From the NCBI RefSeq assembly GCF_008107625.1, contig NZ_SDKK01000002.1, positions 32,918 to 96,917 on the forward strand: a stretch of 64,000 nt of DNA, read 5' to 3'. Position numbers and translations under genes: made by a program. Position 1 is the first letter of the stretch. Each line of letters starts with the position of its first letter. Origin of the DNA: Zoogloea oleivorans. Lineage in GTDB: Bacteria; Pseudomonadota; Gammaproteobacteria; Burkholderiales; Rhodocyclaceae. Shown here piece by piece: positions 35,685-44,623 of the stretch. Under the pieces are notes generated by a model. The model searched no databases and was not told the origin of the DNA. It saw nothing but the letters and a program-made list of their open reading frames with translations.

Positions 35685-37076
35685 ATGAACAAGGTATATG
35701 CAACGAGCAAAGCCGCACTGGACGGTCTGCTCTTCGACGGAATGACCGTCGCCGCCGGCGGCTTCGGCCTGTGCGGCATTCCCGAAAATCTGATCGATGG
35801 CCTGCTGCAAGCAGGCACCCGCAGCCTGACCATCATCGGCAACAATGCGGGTGTCGACGACTTCGGCATGGGGCCGCTCCTCAAGACCCGGCAGGTGAAG
35901 AAGGTTGTCGCCTCCTATGTCGGCGAGAACAAGGAGTTCGAACGCCAGGTGCTGGCCGGTGAACTGGAACTCGAGCTGGTGCCGCAGGGCACGCTGGCCG
36001 AGCGCCTGCGCGCCGGCGGGGCCGGCATCCCGGGCTTCTACACCAGGACGGCGTTCGGCACCCAGCTCGCCGAAGGCAAGGAAACCCGCCAGTTCGACGG
36101 CCAGGATTACGTGCTGGAACCGGCCATCCGCGCCGACATCGCCATCGTCAAGGCCTGGAAGGGCGACCGTGCCGGCAACCTGGTTTTCCGCAAGACGGCG
36201 CGCAACTTCAACCCGATGATCGCCACCTGCGGCTGCGTCACCGTCGCCGAGGTCGAGGAGCTGGTCGAGCCGGGGGAACTCGATCCCGACCAGATCCATA
36301 CCCCGGGCATCTACGTGGACCGGATCATTCAGGGCGCCGGCTACCAGAAGCGCATCGAGTTCCGCACCACGGCCGATGCCACACCGGCCGCCAGGCCTGA
36401 TCCTGTGCGCGAACGCATGGCACGGCGCGCGGCGCAGGAGTTGCGCAACGGTTATTACGTCAATCTGGGGATCGGCATTCCGACGCTGGTCGCCAACTAC
36501 ATTCCCGAGGGCATGCACGTCACGCTACAGTCGGAAAACGGGCTGCTCGGCATCGGTCCCTTTCCGCCGGCCGGGCAGATCGATCCCGATCTGATCAACG
36601 CCGGCAAGCAGACCATCACCAGCATTCCGGGCAGCAGCTTCTTCTCCAGTGCCGACTCCTTCGCGATGATTCGCGGCGGCCACATCGACCTCTCCATCCT
36701 CGGTGGTCTGGAGGTGTCGGAAGCCGGCGATCTGGCCAACTGGATGGTGCCCGGAAAAATGGTCAAGGGTCCGGGTGGGGCGATGGATCTGGTCTCCGGC
36801 GTGGGGCGGGTGATTGTCCTGATGGAGCACACCGCCAGGGACGGGGCGCCCAAGATTCTGCCCCGTTGCAGCTTGCCGCTGACCGGCAAGGGGGTGGTGG
36901 ACATGATCATCACCGACCTGTGTGTTTTTTCTGTGGATGCCGGCCACGGCCTGACCCTGGTCGAGTTGCACCCCGGGGTTTCGATGGCGGAAGTCATGGC
37001 GAAGACGGGCTGCGGCTTCTCCGTTTCGCCGGGCATCGCTTCGCGGCAGCCAGCCGAACTGTGTGCCGGCTCATGA
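35685..37076 (+). CDS. Single-chain 3-oxoacid CoA-transferase (fused A and B subunits)
   Basis: A 463-residue protein. Residues 1 to about 235 are the A subunit ([35 protein letters not shown]) and about 240-463 the B subunit ([20 protein letters not shown]). The B part carries the catalytic glutamate, Glu284, in SENGLLG. The fusion resembles eukaryotic SCOT more than the usual split bacterial AtoDA or PcaIJ. Downstream of acxABC the natural reaction is acetoacetate + succinyl-CoA to acetoacetyl-CoA + succinate, which completes acetone assimilation; 3-oxoadipate is an alternative because a PcaC-like gene follows. ATG 35685 is chosen, with GGGGA upstream. Confidence 0.88.
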   Translation: MNKVYATSKAALDGLLFDGMTVAAGGFGLCGIPENLIDGLLQAGTRSLTIIGNNAGVDDFGMGPLLKTRQVKKVVASYVGENKEFERQVLAGELELELVPQGTLAERLRAGGAGIPGFYTRTAFGTQLAEGKETRQFDGQDYVLEPAIRADIAIVKAWKGDRAGNLVFRKTARNFNPMIATCGCVTVAEVEELVEPGELDPDQIHTPGIYVDRIIQGAGYQKRIEFRTTADATPAARPDPVRERMARRAAQELRNGYYVNLGIGIPTLVANYIPEGMHVTLQSENGLLGIGPFPPAGQIDPDLINAGKQTITSIPGSSFFSSADSFAMIRGGHIDLSILGGLEVSEAGDLANWMVPGKMVKGPGGAMDLVSGVGRVIVLMEHTARDGAPKILPRCSLPLTGKGVVDMIITDLCVFSVDAGHGLTLVELHPGVSMAEVMAKTGCGFSVSPGIASRQPAELCAGS

Positions 37077-37094
37077 ACAAGGCAGGAAAAATCA

Positions 37095-37538
37095 ATGACC
37101 GATAACTACACCGATGGATTGACGGTGCGCCGACAGGTGATGGGCGACGAGTTCGTCGAACAGGCCTTAGACAATGCGACTGAATTCACAAAACCGCTGC
37201 AGGACTTCATTACCCGCAATGCCTGGGGTTCCGTCTGGTGCCGCGGCGGAATTGATCTGAAAACACGCAGCCTGATCACCATCGCCATGCTGACGGCCTT
37301 GGGACGGCAACACGAATTGCGCGGGCATGTGCGGGGGGCGCTCAACAACGGCGCATCCGCGGTGGAAATTCAGGAGATCCTCCTGCACGCAGCCGTATAT
37401 TGCGGTGTGCCGTTGGCAGCCGACGCCTTTCGGTCTGCAGAGCCCGTGCTTTCCGAAAGTCTGACCATCAACGCCAGAAATGCAGGCACGGACACCCACG
37501 GGACCCTTCAAGCAAAAAAGCGCCGCCCCGCGGGGTGA
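37095..37538 (+). CDS. Carboxymuconolactone decarboxylase family protein (PcaC-like)
   Basis: A 147-residue CMD-family protein. Its core TALGRQHELRGHVRGALNNG and EIQEILLHAAVYCGVPLAAD match PcaC, which decarboxylates gamma-carboxymuconolactone in the protocatechuate branch. The peroxidatic Cys-x-x-Cys of AhpD-type members is absent. No other pca genes lie nearby; its place behind a CoA-transferase could reflect a pca remnant or a different role in acetone use. The C-terminal 20 residues (GTLQAKKRRPAG) overlap the terminator hairpin, so the tail may be a run-on. Confidence 0.82.
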   Translation: MTDNYTDGLTVRRQVMGDEFVEQALDNATEFTKPLQDFITRNAWGSVWCRGGIDLKTRSLITIAMLTALGRQHELRGHVRGALNNGASAVEIQEILLHAAVYCGVPLAADAFRSAEPVLSESLTINARNAGTDTHGTLQAKKRRPAG

Positions 37539-37545
37539 CGCTTTT
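37515..37545. terminator. Bidirectional terminator overlapping the end of the PcaC-like gene
   Basis: AAAAAGCG at about 37515-37522 pairs with CGCTTTT at 37539-37545, with an inner CCCCG/CGGGG pairing (37526-37535) and small mismatches. T-runs lie on both sides, so it can stop the acx operon on the plus strand and the small periplasmic gene on the minus strand. The last codons and stop of the PcaC-like gene are inside the hairpin. Confidence 0.7.
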
Positions 37546-37562
37546 CCGAGCAGCGAGAGCCA

Positions 37563-37886
37563 TCAATTGGTGCCTTCTCCGCCAATCGGGCCAAGCTGCA
37601 TTCTGAGCTGGTCCCAGGCGTCTGGAGACGCGCCGTAGCTCGAAGTGTAGCCCTTGCCGTCCTTGTACATGTCGCTCCGCACCGGGCCTTGCGCGCCAGC
37701 GGCGGTCGGCTCCATCGAATCGTAGACGTCCTTGCTGCCGTACATCTGCATCCGCGAGCTGTCGGTCAACTCTTTCAGGCTGTCATAGAGGTCATGATCG
37801 GCGGCCTGAACAGCTGCCGGCACCACCGCGAGGACGCTTCCGGTCAGGAATACGAGCCCGATCCTCATCATAAAAGTCTTTTTCAT
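37563..37886 (-). CDS. Small periplasmic protein of unknown function
   Basis: A 107-residue protein with a Sec signal peptide (MKKTFMMRIGLVFLTGSVLA, cleavage near VQAA|DHDLY). The mature part is short, polar and Tyr/Ser/Met-rich (DSSRMQMYGSKDVYDSMEPT). ATG 37886 follows a strong GGAGG. The frame upstream to 37997 is discarded because it lacks a ribosome site and would place the signal peptide internally. It is convergent with the acx operon. No family recognised. Confidence 0.65.
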   Translation of the reverse strand: MKKTFMMRIGLVFLTGSVLAVVPAAVQAADHDLYDSLKELTDSSRMQMYGSKDVYDSMEPTAAGAQGPVRSDMYKDGKGYTSSYGASPDAWDQLRMQLGPIGGEGTN

Positions 37887-38052
37887 TTTGCCCTCCGTTT
37901 GCTTTGTCCTCCCTGATTTGACGGAACAAGAAACGTGGTGCTGCGCATCGCTGGGTGCCAGGGCGGGGAGCCCATCTGCAGATAGCTGCATGCACATCTA
38001 CATAGTAGTCGACAGAATCAGTCGGGAAAGGTCGATTTGCATAGGACGACCT

Positions 38053-38964
38053 TTATCTGGCGGAGGCGCTGAGGCCGGCCGCCACCGGGGCGGGCGGAAC
38101 GACGTCGGCAAGGGACAGCAGGTCGAGCACGCTGACCACCAGGGCGCGGTGTTCCAGCGGGGCGTTGTGGTACCAGTGGTTGAGGAAGCTGCGCAGGGAG
38201 CTGCGGGCATCGGCCGGGTCGAGGTTGAGATAGGCCAGGGCCTGCCAGTTCTCCGGGTTGCTGTCGAAGAGGGGCAGCAGCAGGTTGGCGAGGACTTCGT
38301 TCTTCTGGCGCAGGTAGGGATCGTCGCGCAGGGCGCGTTCGTTGTCTTGCAGCCAGCTGGCCAGCGGGGCCTGGGGCGGCAGCTGACGATGGCCTTCGGC
38401 GATCAGCACATCGAAGAAGCGGCGCAGGGTCTTCGCCTCCTCGGCCCACTCGGGTGCCGGCGGGGCGACCTCCCAGGCCTGGGCCAGGCTCTTCAGCGTG
38501 AATAGGGAGGCGGTTTCGCACAGGGTCTCTTCGAACCACTGGTTGTAGCGGGTGGGCTCGGTGCCGGAGGCCACGTGCTCGTCGAAATTCGACAGTACAT
38601 GGCACAACTCGTGGGCAAATTCGTAGGCGTAGAGGTGCCAGTTTTCGCCGCGGGCATGCAGGCGGATGCGGTATTCGCCCTGCGCGCCACGCCCATACAG
38701 GGCCACCGGCGGGCCGTCGGTGTGGGTCACGATGATTGGCGCGGCGAGCTTGCCGGGCATTTGCGAGAGCAAGGCTTCGGCCACGCCATTGAGTACGGTT
38801 TCGATGGATTCCTTGCGCGCATTGCCCCACCCGCCACCCTGGACCTGAATGTTCAGGCCGAGCTTGCGGCTGCCGGCGGGCTTCTTCGCCGCAGCGGCCG
38901 CCTCGCCGCCATCCGCCCAGGCCAGCGAACAGGCGATGGATGCGAGGATGAAAGGCAGCTGCAT
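38053..38964 (-). CDS. Putative secreted zinc metallopeptidase-like protein (HELCH)
   Basis: A protein of about 303 residues with a signal peptide (MQLPFILASIACSLAWA). The motif FAHELCHVLSNFDEHVA contains HELCH, an HExxH zinc site. About 20 residues later EETLCETASLF supplies acidic residues that could be the third ligand, as in gluzincins. Alternative starts further upstream (GTG about 39027) would add a basic stretch before the hydrophobic segment. No named family was recognised; the peptidase call rests on the motif and context. It is divergent from the DUF2167/M50 pair. An antisense-like extension to 39810 is rejected. Confidence 0.6.
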   Translation of the reverse strand: MQLPFILASIACSLAWADGGEAAAAAKKPAGSRKLGLNIQVQGGGWGNARKESIETVLNGVAEALLSQMPGKLAAPIIVTHTDGPPVALYGRGAQGEYRIRLHARGENWHLYAYEFAHELCHVLSNFDEHVASGTEPTRYNQWFEETLCETASLFTLKSLAQAWEVAPPAPEWAEEAKTLRRFFDVLIAEGHRQLPPQAPLASWLQDNERALRDDPYLRQKNEVLANLLLPLFDSNPENWQALAYLNLDPADARSSLRSFLNHWYHNAPLEHRALVVSVLDLLSLADVVPPAPVAAGLSASAR

Positions 38965-39120
38965 GCCCCGGCGAATCCAGTTGGCCGGGGCACTGCGTCG
39001 AAAGGAAATGCGCTTCTTTTTGGTCACCCTTTCAGGATAGATCGGCGCCGGGACTTCCGCGCTATCATCGACGCCGTTGCTGCAACGCACCAGCCCTCCC
39101 CTCACACCCTTTTTGCCGCC

Positions 39121-40023
39121 ATGCTTACCCGCCTTCGCCGCTCCCTGGCCGTGCTCGTCCTGTGCCTGCCCTGTCTGTCCGTCACCCCCTCCGTTACCCT
39201 GGCGGCCGATGCGCCGGCCGACCCGCGGGCGCGCATCGAAGCCGCCGCCCAGACAGCCATGGCCGCCATCCAGAAAGGCCCGCGTGACATCGCCCTTGGC
39301 GAAGAAGGCAGCCTCAAGCTTCCGGCCAGCTACGGCTTCATCCCCAGGGTCGAAGCCGCCGCCATGCTGGCCGCCCAGGGCAGCCACACCGGCAAGGGCT
39401 TCTATGGACTGATCGTCGGCGAAGAACTGGATGGCTTCCTGGTGCTGGAATACGAGGACGCCGGCTATGTGAAGGACGAGGACGCCAGGGACTGGGACGC
39501 CGCCAAGCTGCTCGACAGCCTGCGCGAGGGCACCGAGGCCGGCAATGAGGAACGCCGCCAGATGGGCGTGCCGGAATACAGCGTGGTCGGCTGGGTGGAA
39601 GCCCCCAATTACGACGTGGCCACGCACCGGCTGGTGTGGTCGGCATCGGTACGCACCAAGGGCGCCGAAAACCGTGGTGACGGAGTGAACTACAACACCT
39701 ACGTGCTCGGCCGCGAGGGCTACTTCTCGATGAACCTGGTCACCAGCCTGGCCAGCATCGACAAGGAAAAGCCCGCCGCACGCGAACTGCTGGCCGCTCT
39801 CGACTTCCATGAAGGCAAGCGCTACGCCGACTTCAACTCATCCACCGACAAGGTCGCCGAATACGGCCTGGCGGCGCTGATCGGCGGCATTGCGGCCAAG
39901 AAGCTCGGCCTGCTGGCAACGCTGGGCATCTTCCTGGCCAAGTTCTGGAAGGTCGGCGCGCTGGCCTTCGTCGGCCTGGGGGCCGGCGCCCGCAAGTTCT
40001 TCGGCAAGAAGGACGCGTCTTGA
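39121..40023 (+). CDS. DUF2167 domain membrane protein
   Basis: A 300-residue protein with a signal peptide (MLTRLRRSLAVLVLCLPCLS), a periplasmic DUF2167 domain (SLKLPASYGFIP, YGLIVGEELDGFLVLEYEDAGYVKDE, YSVVGWVEAPNYD) and C-terminal membrane helices (GLAALIGGIAAKKLGLLATLGIFLA). DUF2167 has no assigned reaction. The gene ends in TTGA shared with the TTG start of the M50 protease gene, so the two are translationally coupled, and a functional link between them is likely. Confidence 0.85.
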   Translation: MLTRLRRSLAVLVLCLPCLSVTPSVTLAADAPADPRARIEAAAQTAMAAIQKGPRDIALGEEGSLKLPASYGFIPRVEAAAMLAAQGSHTGKGFYGLIVGEELDGFLVLEYEDAGYVKDEDARDWDAAKLLDSLREGTEAGNEERRQMGVPEYSVVGWVEAPNYDVATHRLVWSASVRTKGAENRGDGVNYNTYVLGREGYFSMNLVTSLASIDKEKPAARELLAALDFHEGKRYADFNSSTDKVAEYGLAALIGGIAAKKLGLLATLGIFLAKFWKVGALAFVGLGAGARKFFGKKDAS

Positions 40024-40733
40024 AACTGCTCCTGCTTCTGTTCAGCGGTGCCAAGTTCGGCAAGCTGCTGACCACCGGCGGCACCATGCTGATTTCAGTG
40101 GTGGTGTATGCGTGGATTTATGGCTGGCGCTATGCCGCAGGTTTTGTGGGGCTGCTGTTCTGCCACGAGATGGGCCATTACGTAGCGGCCAAACAGCGCG
40201 GCCTCAACGTGGGCATGCCCACCTTCATCCCCTTTGTCGGGGCGTGGATCGAGCTGAAGGAACAGCCGATGAACGCCGAAACCGAAGCCTACGTGGCCAT
40301 GGCCGGTCCGCTCGCCGGCACCGTGGCCTCACTGGCCTGCTACTTCTTCGCCCGCTCGGAAGGCAGCGATCTGCTGCTGGCGATCAGCTATTCGGGCTTC
40401 TTCCTCAACCTGTTCAACCTCATCCCGGTGCCGCCCCTCGACGGCGGGCGCATGACCGGGGTGGTGTCACGCAAGTTCTGGATGCTCGGCGCACCGGTGC
40501 TGGTGGGCATCTTCATGTGGCGCCCCAGCCCCATGTTGATCCTCGTCGCCCTGCTGGCTGCGCCCCATGTGATCAAGGTGTTTCGCGGCCAGGCCGGCGA
40601 GGAAGCGCCGGGCTATTACGACACCCCGCCGGGCAAGCGCTTTGAATACGCCCTGCTCTACCTGGGCTTACTGGCCTACCTGGCGGTGATGACTTACGAG
40701 GTGCATGAAATGCTCGGTGCGGTGCGGCACTGA
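40020..40733 (+). CDS. Site-2 protease (M50 family) membrane metallopeptidase
   Basis: A 237-residue intramembrane protease. LLFCHEMGHYVAAKQRG carries the HExGH zinc site at about residues 49-53, and NLFNLIPVPPLDGGR is the third-ligand motif (usually NPxPxxDG; here VPPLDG). Several membrane helices surround both. It starts with TTG 40020, overlapping the stop codon of the DUF2167 gene. There is no PDZ domain, so it is a short S2P rather than RseP. Such enzymes cleave membrane-bound regulators or clear signal peptides; the substrate may be the DUF2167 partner or an anti-sigma factor, which is inference. Confidence 0.85.
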   Translation: MKLLLLLFSGAKFGKLLTTGGTMLISVVVYAWIYGWRYAAGFVGLLFCHEMGHYVAAKQRGLNVGMPTFIPFVGAWIELKEQPMNAETEAYVAMAGPLAGTVASLACYFFARSEGSDLLLAISYSGFFLNLFNLIPVPPLDGGRMTGVVSRKFWMLGAPVLVGIFMWRPSPMLILVALLAAPHVIKVFRGQAGEEAPGYYDTPPGKRFEYALLYLGLLAYLAVMTYEVHEMLGAVRH

Positions 40734-40751
40734 GCAAGCCTGCCGGCCCCG

Positions 40752-43352
40752 TCACTCACAGAAAAAGACGCTGACCAAGCCCGGGGTTGGATACGCAATC
40801 GCCTTCAGGCTGACATTCACCCCCTGCGTCTTCAACAGGCGGGCCAGTGCATCGGCCACCGGCTGTTCTTCTGGCGCGGTAAACCGGATCACGTTGCCGG
40901 CGATCCCGTAGCCCGACTGTTTGTTGACGCTTTCAGTGAGCATGCGCACCCGCCAGTTGCCGCTATCTCCGGCGGACTTGAGCGCCAGCGCAGCCCTGGC
41001 CAGCGGCTCGGACCGCGCCCGCGTCGCTTCGCAGTAGAAGAAGTCCACGTTGTAGGCCCCGACGCCCGAAGCGGCCTTGCGCACGATATCGCCCTGCGGG
41101 AACCACAACTCAAAGTGATTCGCGCGCAGGCCCTTGCCGCCGTAGCGATCACTCAGGTCCACGAGACGAACTTCCGGTTTCAGCAGGCGTTTGTTGATCG
41201 CCTCAACGAGGCCACGCCCCAGGTCGCTGCATTCCCGCGAATCGAAACAGCGCAGTTCGGCATTCGACGGGTAGGCAGCAACGCGCTCAATGCCCACCAC
41301 ATTCACACTGCGGGAAGCGACGACAAGGGCACCCAGCGACAATGTCAGCTGGCCGACATTGACCTCCGCCTTGTCGTCCCGGGGAACGTGCACATACAGG
41401 CGCGGCGCGGCCGGGACAGCGGACGGCGCGACGGGCCTGGCAAGCTCATCGACCACATCCTTGATGCGGTCCGCCTGCGAGTCCAGCGCGCTGGCCGCCG
41501 CATCCAGCCTGCCGCGCCAGGCGGGCTTCACGTCGCCCCCCTGAACCGCACTCTGCAGATTGGAGCCGGCCTCGGTCAGGGTCGAGGCGGACATCTTCAA
41601 CGCCTCTTCCAGCGCCTGGTTTCTCAGCAGGGTCGCGTCAAGCTGGCTCTGCAGGGACTCGTTCAGCCCGCGGGTCGCCGCAGCGGAAGCGAACTGGACC
41701 TGGCTTTCCTGCAACTGCTGATAAGCCACGTACAACGCTGCGCACAGCACCACGACCAGGCAGCCAAGCGCAGCGACCCACCGGCGCATGAGCCTGCTGC
41801 GCGCCTCACGGCGCTGGCTTTCAAGCTGCTCCCTTTCCACGCGGGCCCGTTCGCACAGCGCCTGCTCGGCCCGCTCAGCCTCGAGGCGATCCCTTTCCAG
41901 TTGCTCGCGCTCGCCCCGCTCGCGCTCCGCAACACTGGCGTTGATCAGACTCTGCACCCGCAGCCAGCCCCCGCCGTAACGCTCCGACCAGGCCTCGTTG
42001 CGACGCGTCAGCCAGGCCTGCCGCTCACCAGTGGTGACCGGGGACAGCACATTGCGCGGGTCCCGCTCGAAGCTGTCGGCCTGCACAAGCATCGCCCGCC
42101 ACACCAGGCCGTTACGAAACTCGCGGATCAGCCAGCCGTCCTCCAGATCTCCCAGATCCTTCCAGCTGCGGATCAGGGCCTCGTGGCAGATGTCCACCAG
42201 CCGGCCACGGGCCGAGTCCTTTCCTTCGGAAACCGACAGAAAGGACACCCCTTCGGCGCCGAAGGCGTCGATGGCCCTGTCCAGCACCTCGGGGGAAACG
42301 CCGATCACCCGGGCCAGTTGCGCCAGGGTCTGGGGCCGGCGGATGGCCTGTCCGTCGGCATTGACCTCGGTAAGCGCCCGGAACATGTCTTCGACAAGTC
42401 GCTCATACCCCGGACCAAGCGCCGCGGTAACACGCCTGGCGACCTCGTCGGCGTGATCGGAGAGCATGCCGGCGAGGCCGCGCTCGGCCGGATAATCGGC
42501 AATGCCAAGCTGCCAGGGCGCGCCTGCAGCACGCGGCTGGCGCAGGTAGAGTCGCATCAGGCCGTGCTGGATCAGCGGTAGCTGGTCCTGGTTGCCGCCG
42601 GTGTCGGCGATCAGGCGCTCGGCCAGTTCGCGGCTGACCTGCCCGTCGTACAGCAGCGCCGGCTCGCGGATCGCCCGCAGCATGTCTTCGTGGCCCATGC
42701 GCGGGAGCAGATACTGGGTGGCATTGACGAGTTCAGCGAAACCGCTGAAACGCGCGCAGGCGCCCAGAAACTCGGAGCGCATTGTCACCGCAATGTACAA
42801 GCCGGCGGGTGGCGCGTCATGCAGGGAGGTCAGCGCCTGGGTCAGCAGCACGGCCTCGTCGCGGCCATACAGGCGTGCATGCTGGAAAAGCTCCTCGAAC
42901 TGGTCGAGCAGCAGGCATCCCGGGCCGGCGCCGCGGGCCTCGCGCAAAACACCCACCGCTTCGGCTGCACCCGCCCCACTGTTGAGGGCACGCCGCCAGT
43001 CGAGGACACTCGCTTCGTCCTCGCCGTCGCCAGCCAGAACGGCCAGCGCCACCGCCATGTTCCACAGCGGCGCTTCCCGCGGCAGGCAGGCGGCCGTGTG
43101 CCAGCCCTCGCCCAGTTCGCCCTGCTCAAGGCGGGCGAGTACGCCGGCACGCAGCAGCGAACTTTTGCCGCTCCCCGAGTCGCCGTGAAGGAAGATCATG
43201 CGCTGGCGGACAAGCCGGGACATGACCTCGTCGGTCATCCGCTCCCGTCCGAAGAAAATCGGCCACTCGGCGGTGCGAAAAGGGCGCAGCCCGGGATAGG
43301 GGCGCGGCGGCAGAATGACGCCGGCAGCGTGTTCGACGGGCACCTCGTTCAT
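40752..43352 (-). CDS. nSTAND1-type NTPase with coiled coil, membrane helix and unknown C-terminal domain
   Basis: An 866-residue STAND-family NTPase. The opening RPYPGLRPFRTAEWPIFFGRE is diagnostic of the nSTAND1 group. Walker A HGDSGSGKSS (about 56-65) and Walker B CLLLDQFEELF (146-156) are intact. A winged-helix/sensor region runs to about 470, then a highly charged coiled coil (474-522, EREQLERDRLEAERAEQ), one membrane helix (about 525-545) and an extracytoplasmic C-terminal part (650-866) that I cannot assign. No WD40 or TPR repeats are present, unlike many relatives. Its start overlaps the stop of the TIR gene (ATGA), so both are made together. Inferred role: signal-sensing partner of the TIR effector, possibly in phage or conflict defence. 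Confidence 0.85.
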   Translation of the reverse strand: MNEVPVEHAAGVILPPRPYPGLRPFRTAEWPIFFGRERMTDEVMSRLVRQRMIFLHGDSGSGKSSLLRAGVLARLEQGELGEGWHTAACLPREAPLWNMAVALAVLAGDGEDEASVLDWRRALNSGAGAAEAVGVLREARGAGPGCLLLDQFEELFQHARLYGRDEAVLLTQALTSLHDAPPAGLYIAVTMRSEFLGACARFSGFAELVNATQYLLPRMGHEDMLRAIREPALLYDGQVSRELAERLIADTGGNQDQLPLIQHGLMRLYLRQPRAAGAPWQLGIADYPAERGLAGMLSDHADEVARRVTAALGPGYERLVEDMFRALTEVNADGQAIRRPQTLAQLARVIGVSPEVLDRAIDAFGAEGVSFLSVSEGKDSARGRLVDICHEALIRSWKDLGDLEDGWLIREFRNGLVWRAMLVQADSFERDPRNVLSPVTTGERQAWLTRRNEAWSERYGGGWLRVQSLINASVAERERGEREQLERDRLEAERAEQALCERARVEREQLESQRREARSRLMRRWVAALGCLVVVLCAALYVAYQQLQESQVQFASAAATRGLNESLQSQLDATLLRNQALEEALKMSASTLTEAGSNLQSAVQGGDVKPAWRGRLDAAASALDSQADRIKDVVDELARPVAPSAVPAAPRLYVHVPRDDKAEVNVGQLTLSLGALVVASRSVNVVGIERVAAYPSNAELRCFDSRECSDLGRGLVEAINKRLLKPEVRLVDLSDRYGGKGLRANHFELWFPQGDIVRKAASGVGAYNVDFFYCEATRARSEPLARAALALKSAGDSGNWRVRMLTESVNKQSGYGIAGNVIRFTAPEEQPVADALARLLKTQGVNVSLKAIAYPTPGLVSVFFCE

Positions 43353-44461
43353 AAGCGCTGCTCCGCCTCGGCACCCTTTTCGGTCAGCCACTGGCTGATC
43401 CGCGGCACCAGCGGGTTCTGGGTGGCATCCAGCCAGTCGGCCTGGATGTTGCGCGCCGTCGCCCTGCGCACGGGGGTGGCGATGGACGCCCCGACCGTAT
43501 CGAAGACGCCACAGGGCAGCGGCCGGTTGCTGCGGGCGCGGGCCGACTGGCGGTCGTGCCGCCCGACGGTCAGCAGATCGCTGTCGAGGAGGCGGCCGTC
43601 ACCGGCGCCCAGCAGCAGGAGCGCATCGCAGTCGGCCAGCACCTCCACACGCCGGGCACGCAATTCCATCCGGGCCTGCGGATCATCCACTTCCGGATCG
43701 GGCTCGCCAGGCAGCACGCTGTAGCCACCGGCGGCCAGTTCCAGCGCCACCTGCTCCCATTTCGCCTGCTGGGTCTTGCGACCGTGCAGATACAGGGCCT
43801 GCCCGCCAGCCCCCTGCAACTTGTCGGCATCGGAGCGGGCCTGACGGAGGGACTCGGCGCGGGACTTCAATTCGTCGAGCTTGATGGACAGGCTGCCGAC
43901 AATGCGTCTGAGTGTCTCCCCGAATTTCGGCTTGTCGCCCCCTTGCACCTCGAACCAGCCCACCGGACGAGGGTCGATCCCCGGCCCGGGCTCATCATGC
44001 AGGCGAAAGCCAAGCAAGGGCTCACCCTGGGGGTCGCACAGAGCGGCAGGCCACTTCTCGGTTGTCGGCAGGATGTGCACCACCGCAATGCGTTTGTCGG
44101 TCGGCCAGCCCAGCCGCGTCTGCGCCTCGCTCCACCAATTCCGCTCGCGGGCACACCAGTCGGATTTCAGATAGTGCGGAGACATCAGCACGACAAGAAT
44201 GCCGGATCGCTCTATCTGCTCCTGCAACTGCGGCGTGAGGCCCGCCATCGGATCGATGCCATCGCCAGGGCGGTAGCTTGCATCCAGAAAAACAGCCAAG
44301 TCTTCCGTGAGACGCGGGGACATGCGCATTTCATTGTCGAGCGCCTGCACAAACTCTGCCGACCAGGGCTGCAGAAGCGGCCCCGTCCTGCTGGAGACCC
44401 CATGGCTATAGCTGATGAACAGGTCATGCTCAAACGGACTGCCGATGTAGGACATCCCCAT
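43349..44461 (-). CDS. TIR domain protein with a second TIR/SLOG-like domain
   Basis: A 370-residue protein. Residues 11-130 are a TIR domain: HDLFISYSHG, VFLDASYRPGDGID, ILVVLMSPHYLKSDWCARE. Glu106 in the W-x3-E motif corresponds to the catalytic glutamate of NAD-cleaving TIRs such as SARM1. After a charged helix (190-215) a second alpha/beta domain begins (QALYLHGRKTQQAKWEQVAL, CDALLLLGAGDGRLLDSDLL), which looks like a degenerate TIR/SLOG-type fold. No signal peptide or membrane helix. It is coupled by ATGA overlap to the STAND NTPase gene. NADase activity is inferred from the conserved glutamate. ATG 44455 is an equally good start. Confidence 0.82.
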   Translation of the reverse strand: MGMSYIGSPFEHDLFISYSHGVSSRTGPLLQPWSAEFVQALDNEMRMSPRLTEDLAVFLDASYRPGDGIDPMAGLTPQLQEQIERSGILVVLMSPHYLKSDWCARERNWWSEAQTRLGWPTDKRIAVVHILPTTEKWPAALCDPQGEPLLGFRLHDEPGPGIDPRPVGWFEVQGGDKPKFGETLRRIVGSLSIKLDELKSRAESLRQARSDADKLQGAGGQALYLHGRKTQQAKWEQVALELAAGGYSVLPGEPDPEVDDPQARMELRARRVEVLADCDALLLLGAGDGRLLDSDLLTVGRHDRQSARARSNRPLPCGVFDTVGASIATPVRRATARNIQADWLDATQNPLVPRISQWLTEKGAEAEQRL

Positions 44462-44585
44462 CCCTTCTTGTCTGAACCCTAAGCGTCACCCTATTTACAA
44501 TAGGAAAAAGCCAGCACCGGCGCCAGTGCGGACTGGTCCGGGCAGACAGGGCAACAGCCTGAACACTCGCCAGGAACGCACCAAA

Positions 44586-44616
44586 TTAGTGCCTTTATGC
44601 ACTAAAATAGGGCACA
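44586..44616 (+). promoter_or_regulatory. Palindromic operator region of gdhA (NtrC-like)
   Basis: TTAGTGC-CTTTAT-GCACTAA (44586-44605) is a perfect 7-6-7 inverted repeat. Its right arm continues into TGCACTAAAATAGGGCA, which resembles the NtrC consensus TGCACC-N5-GGTGCA with a few mismatches. It lies directly before the gdhA start, so it could be a nitrogen-controlled repressor or activator site. Confidence 0.45.
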
Positions 44617-44623
44617 CATATTC

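Noticed and set aside
38965..39810. Extension of the HELCH protein frame into the DUF2167 gene
   Set aside because: Antisense to a well-supported gene; the signal peptide marks the start near 38964.
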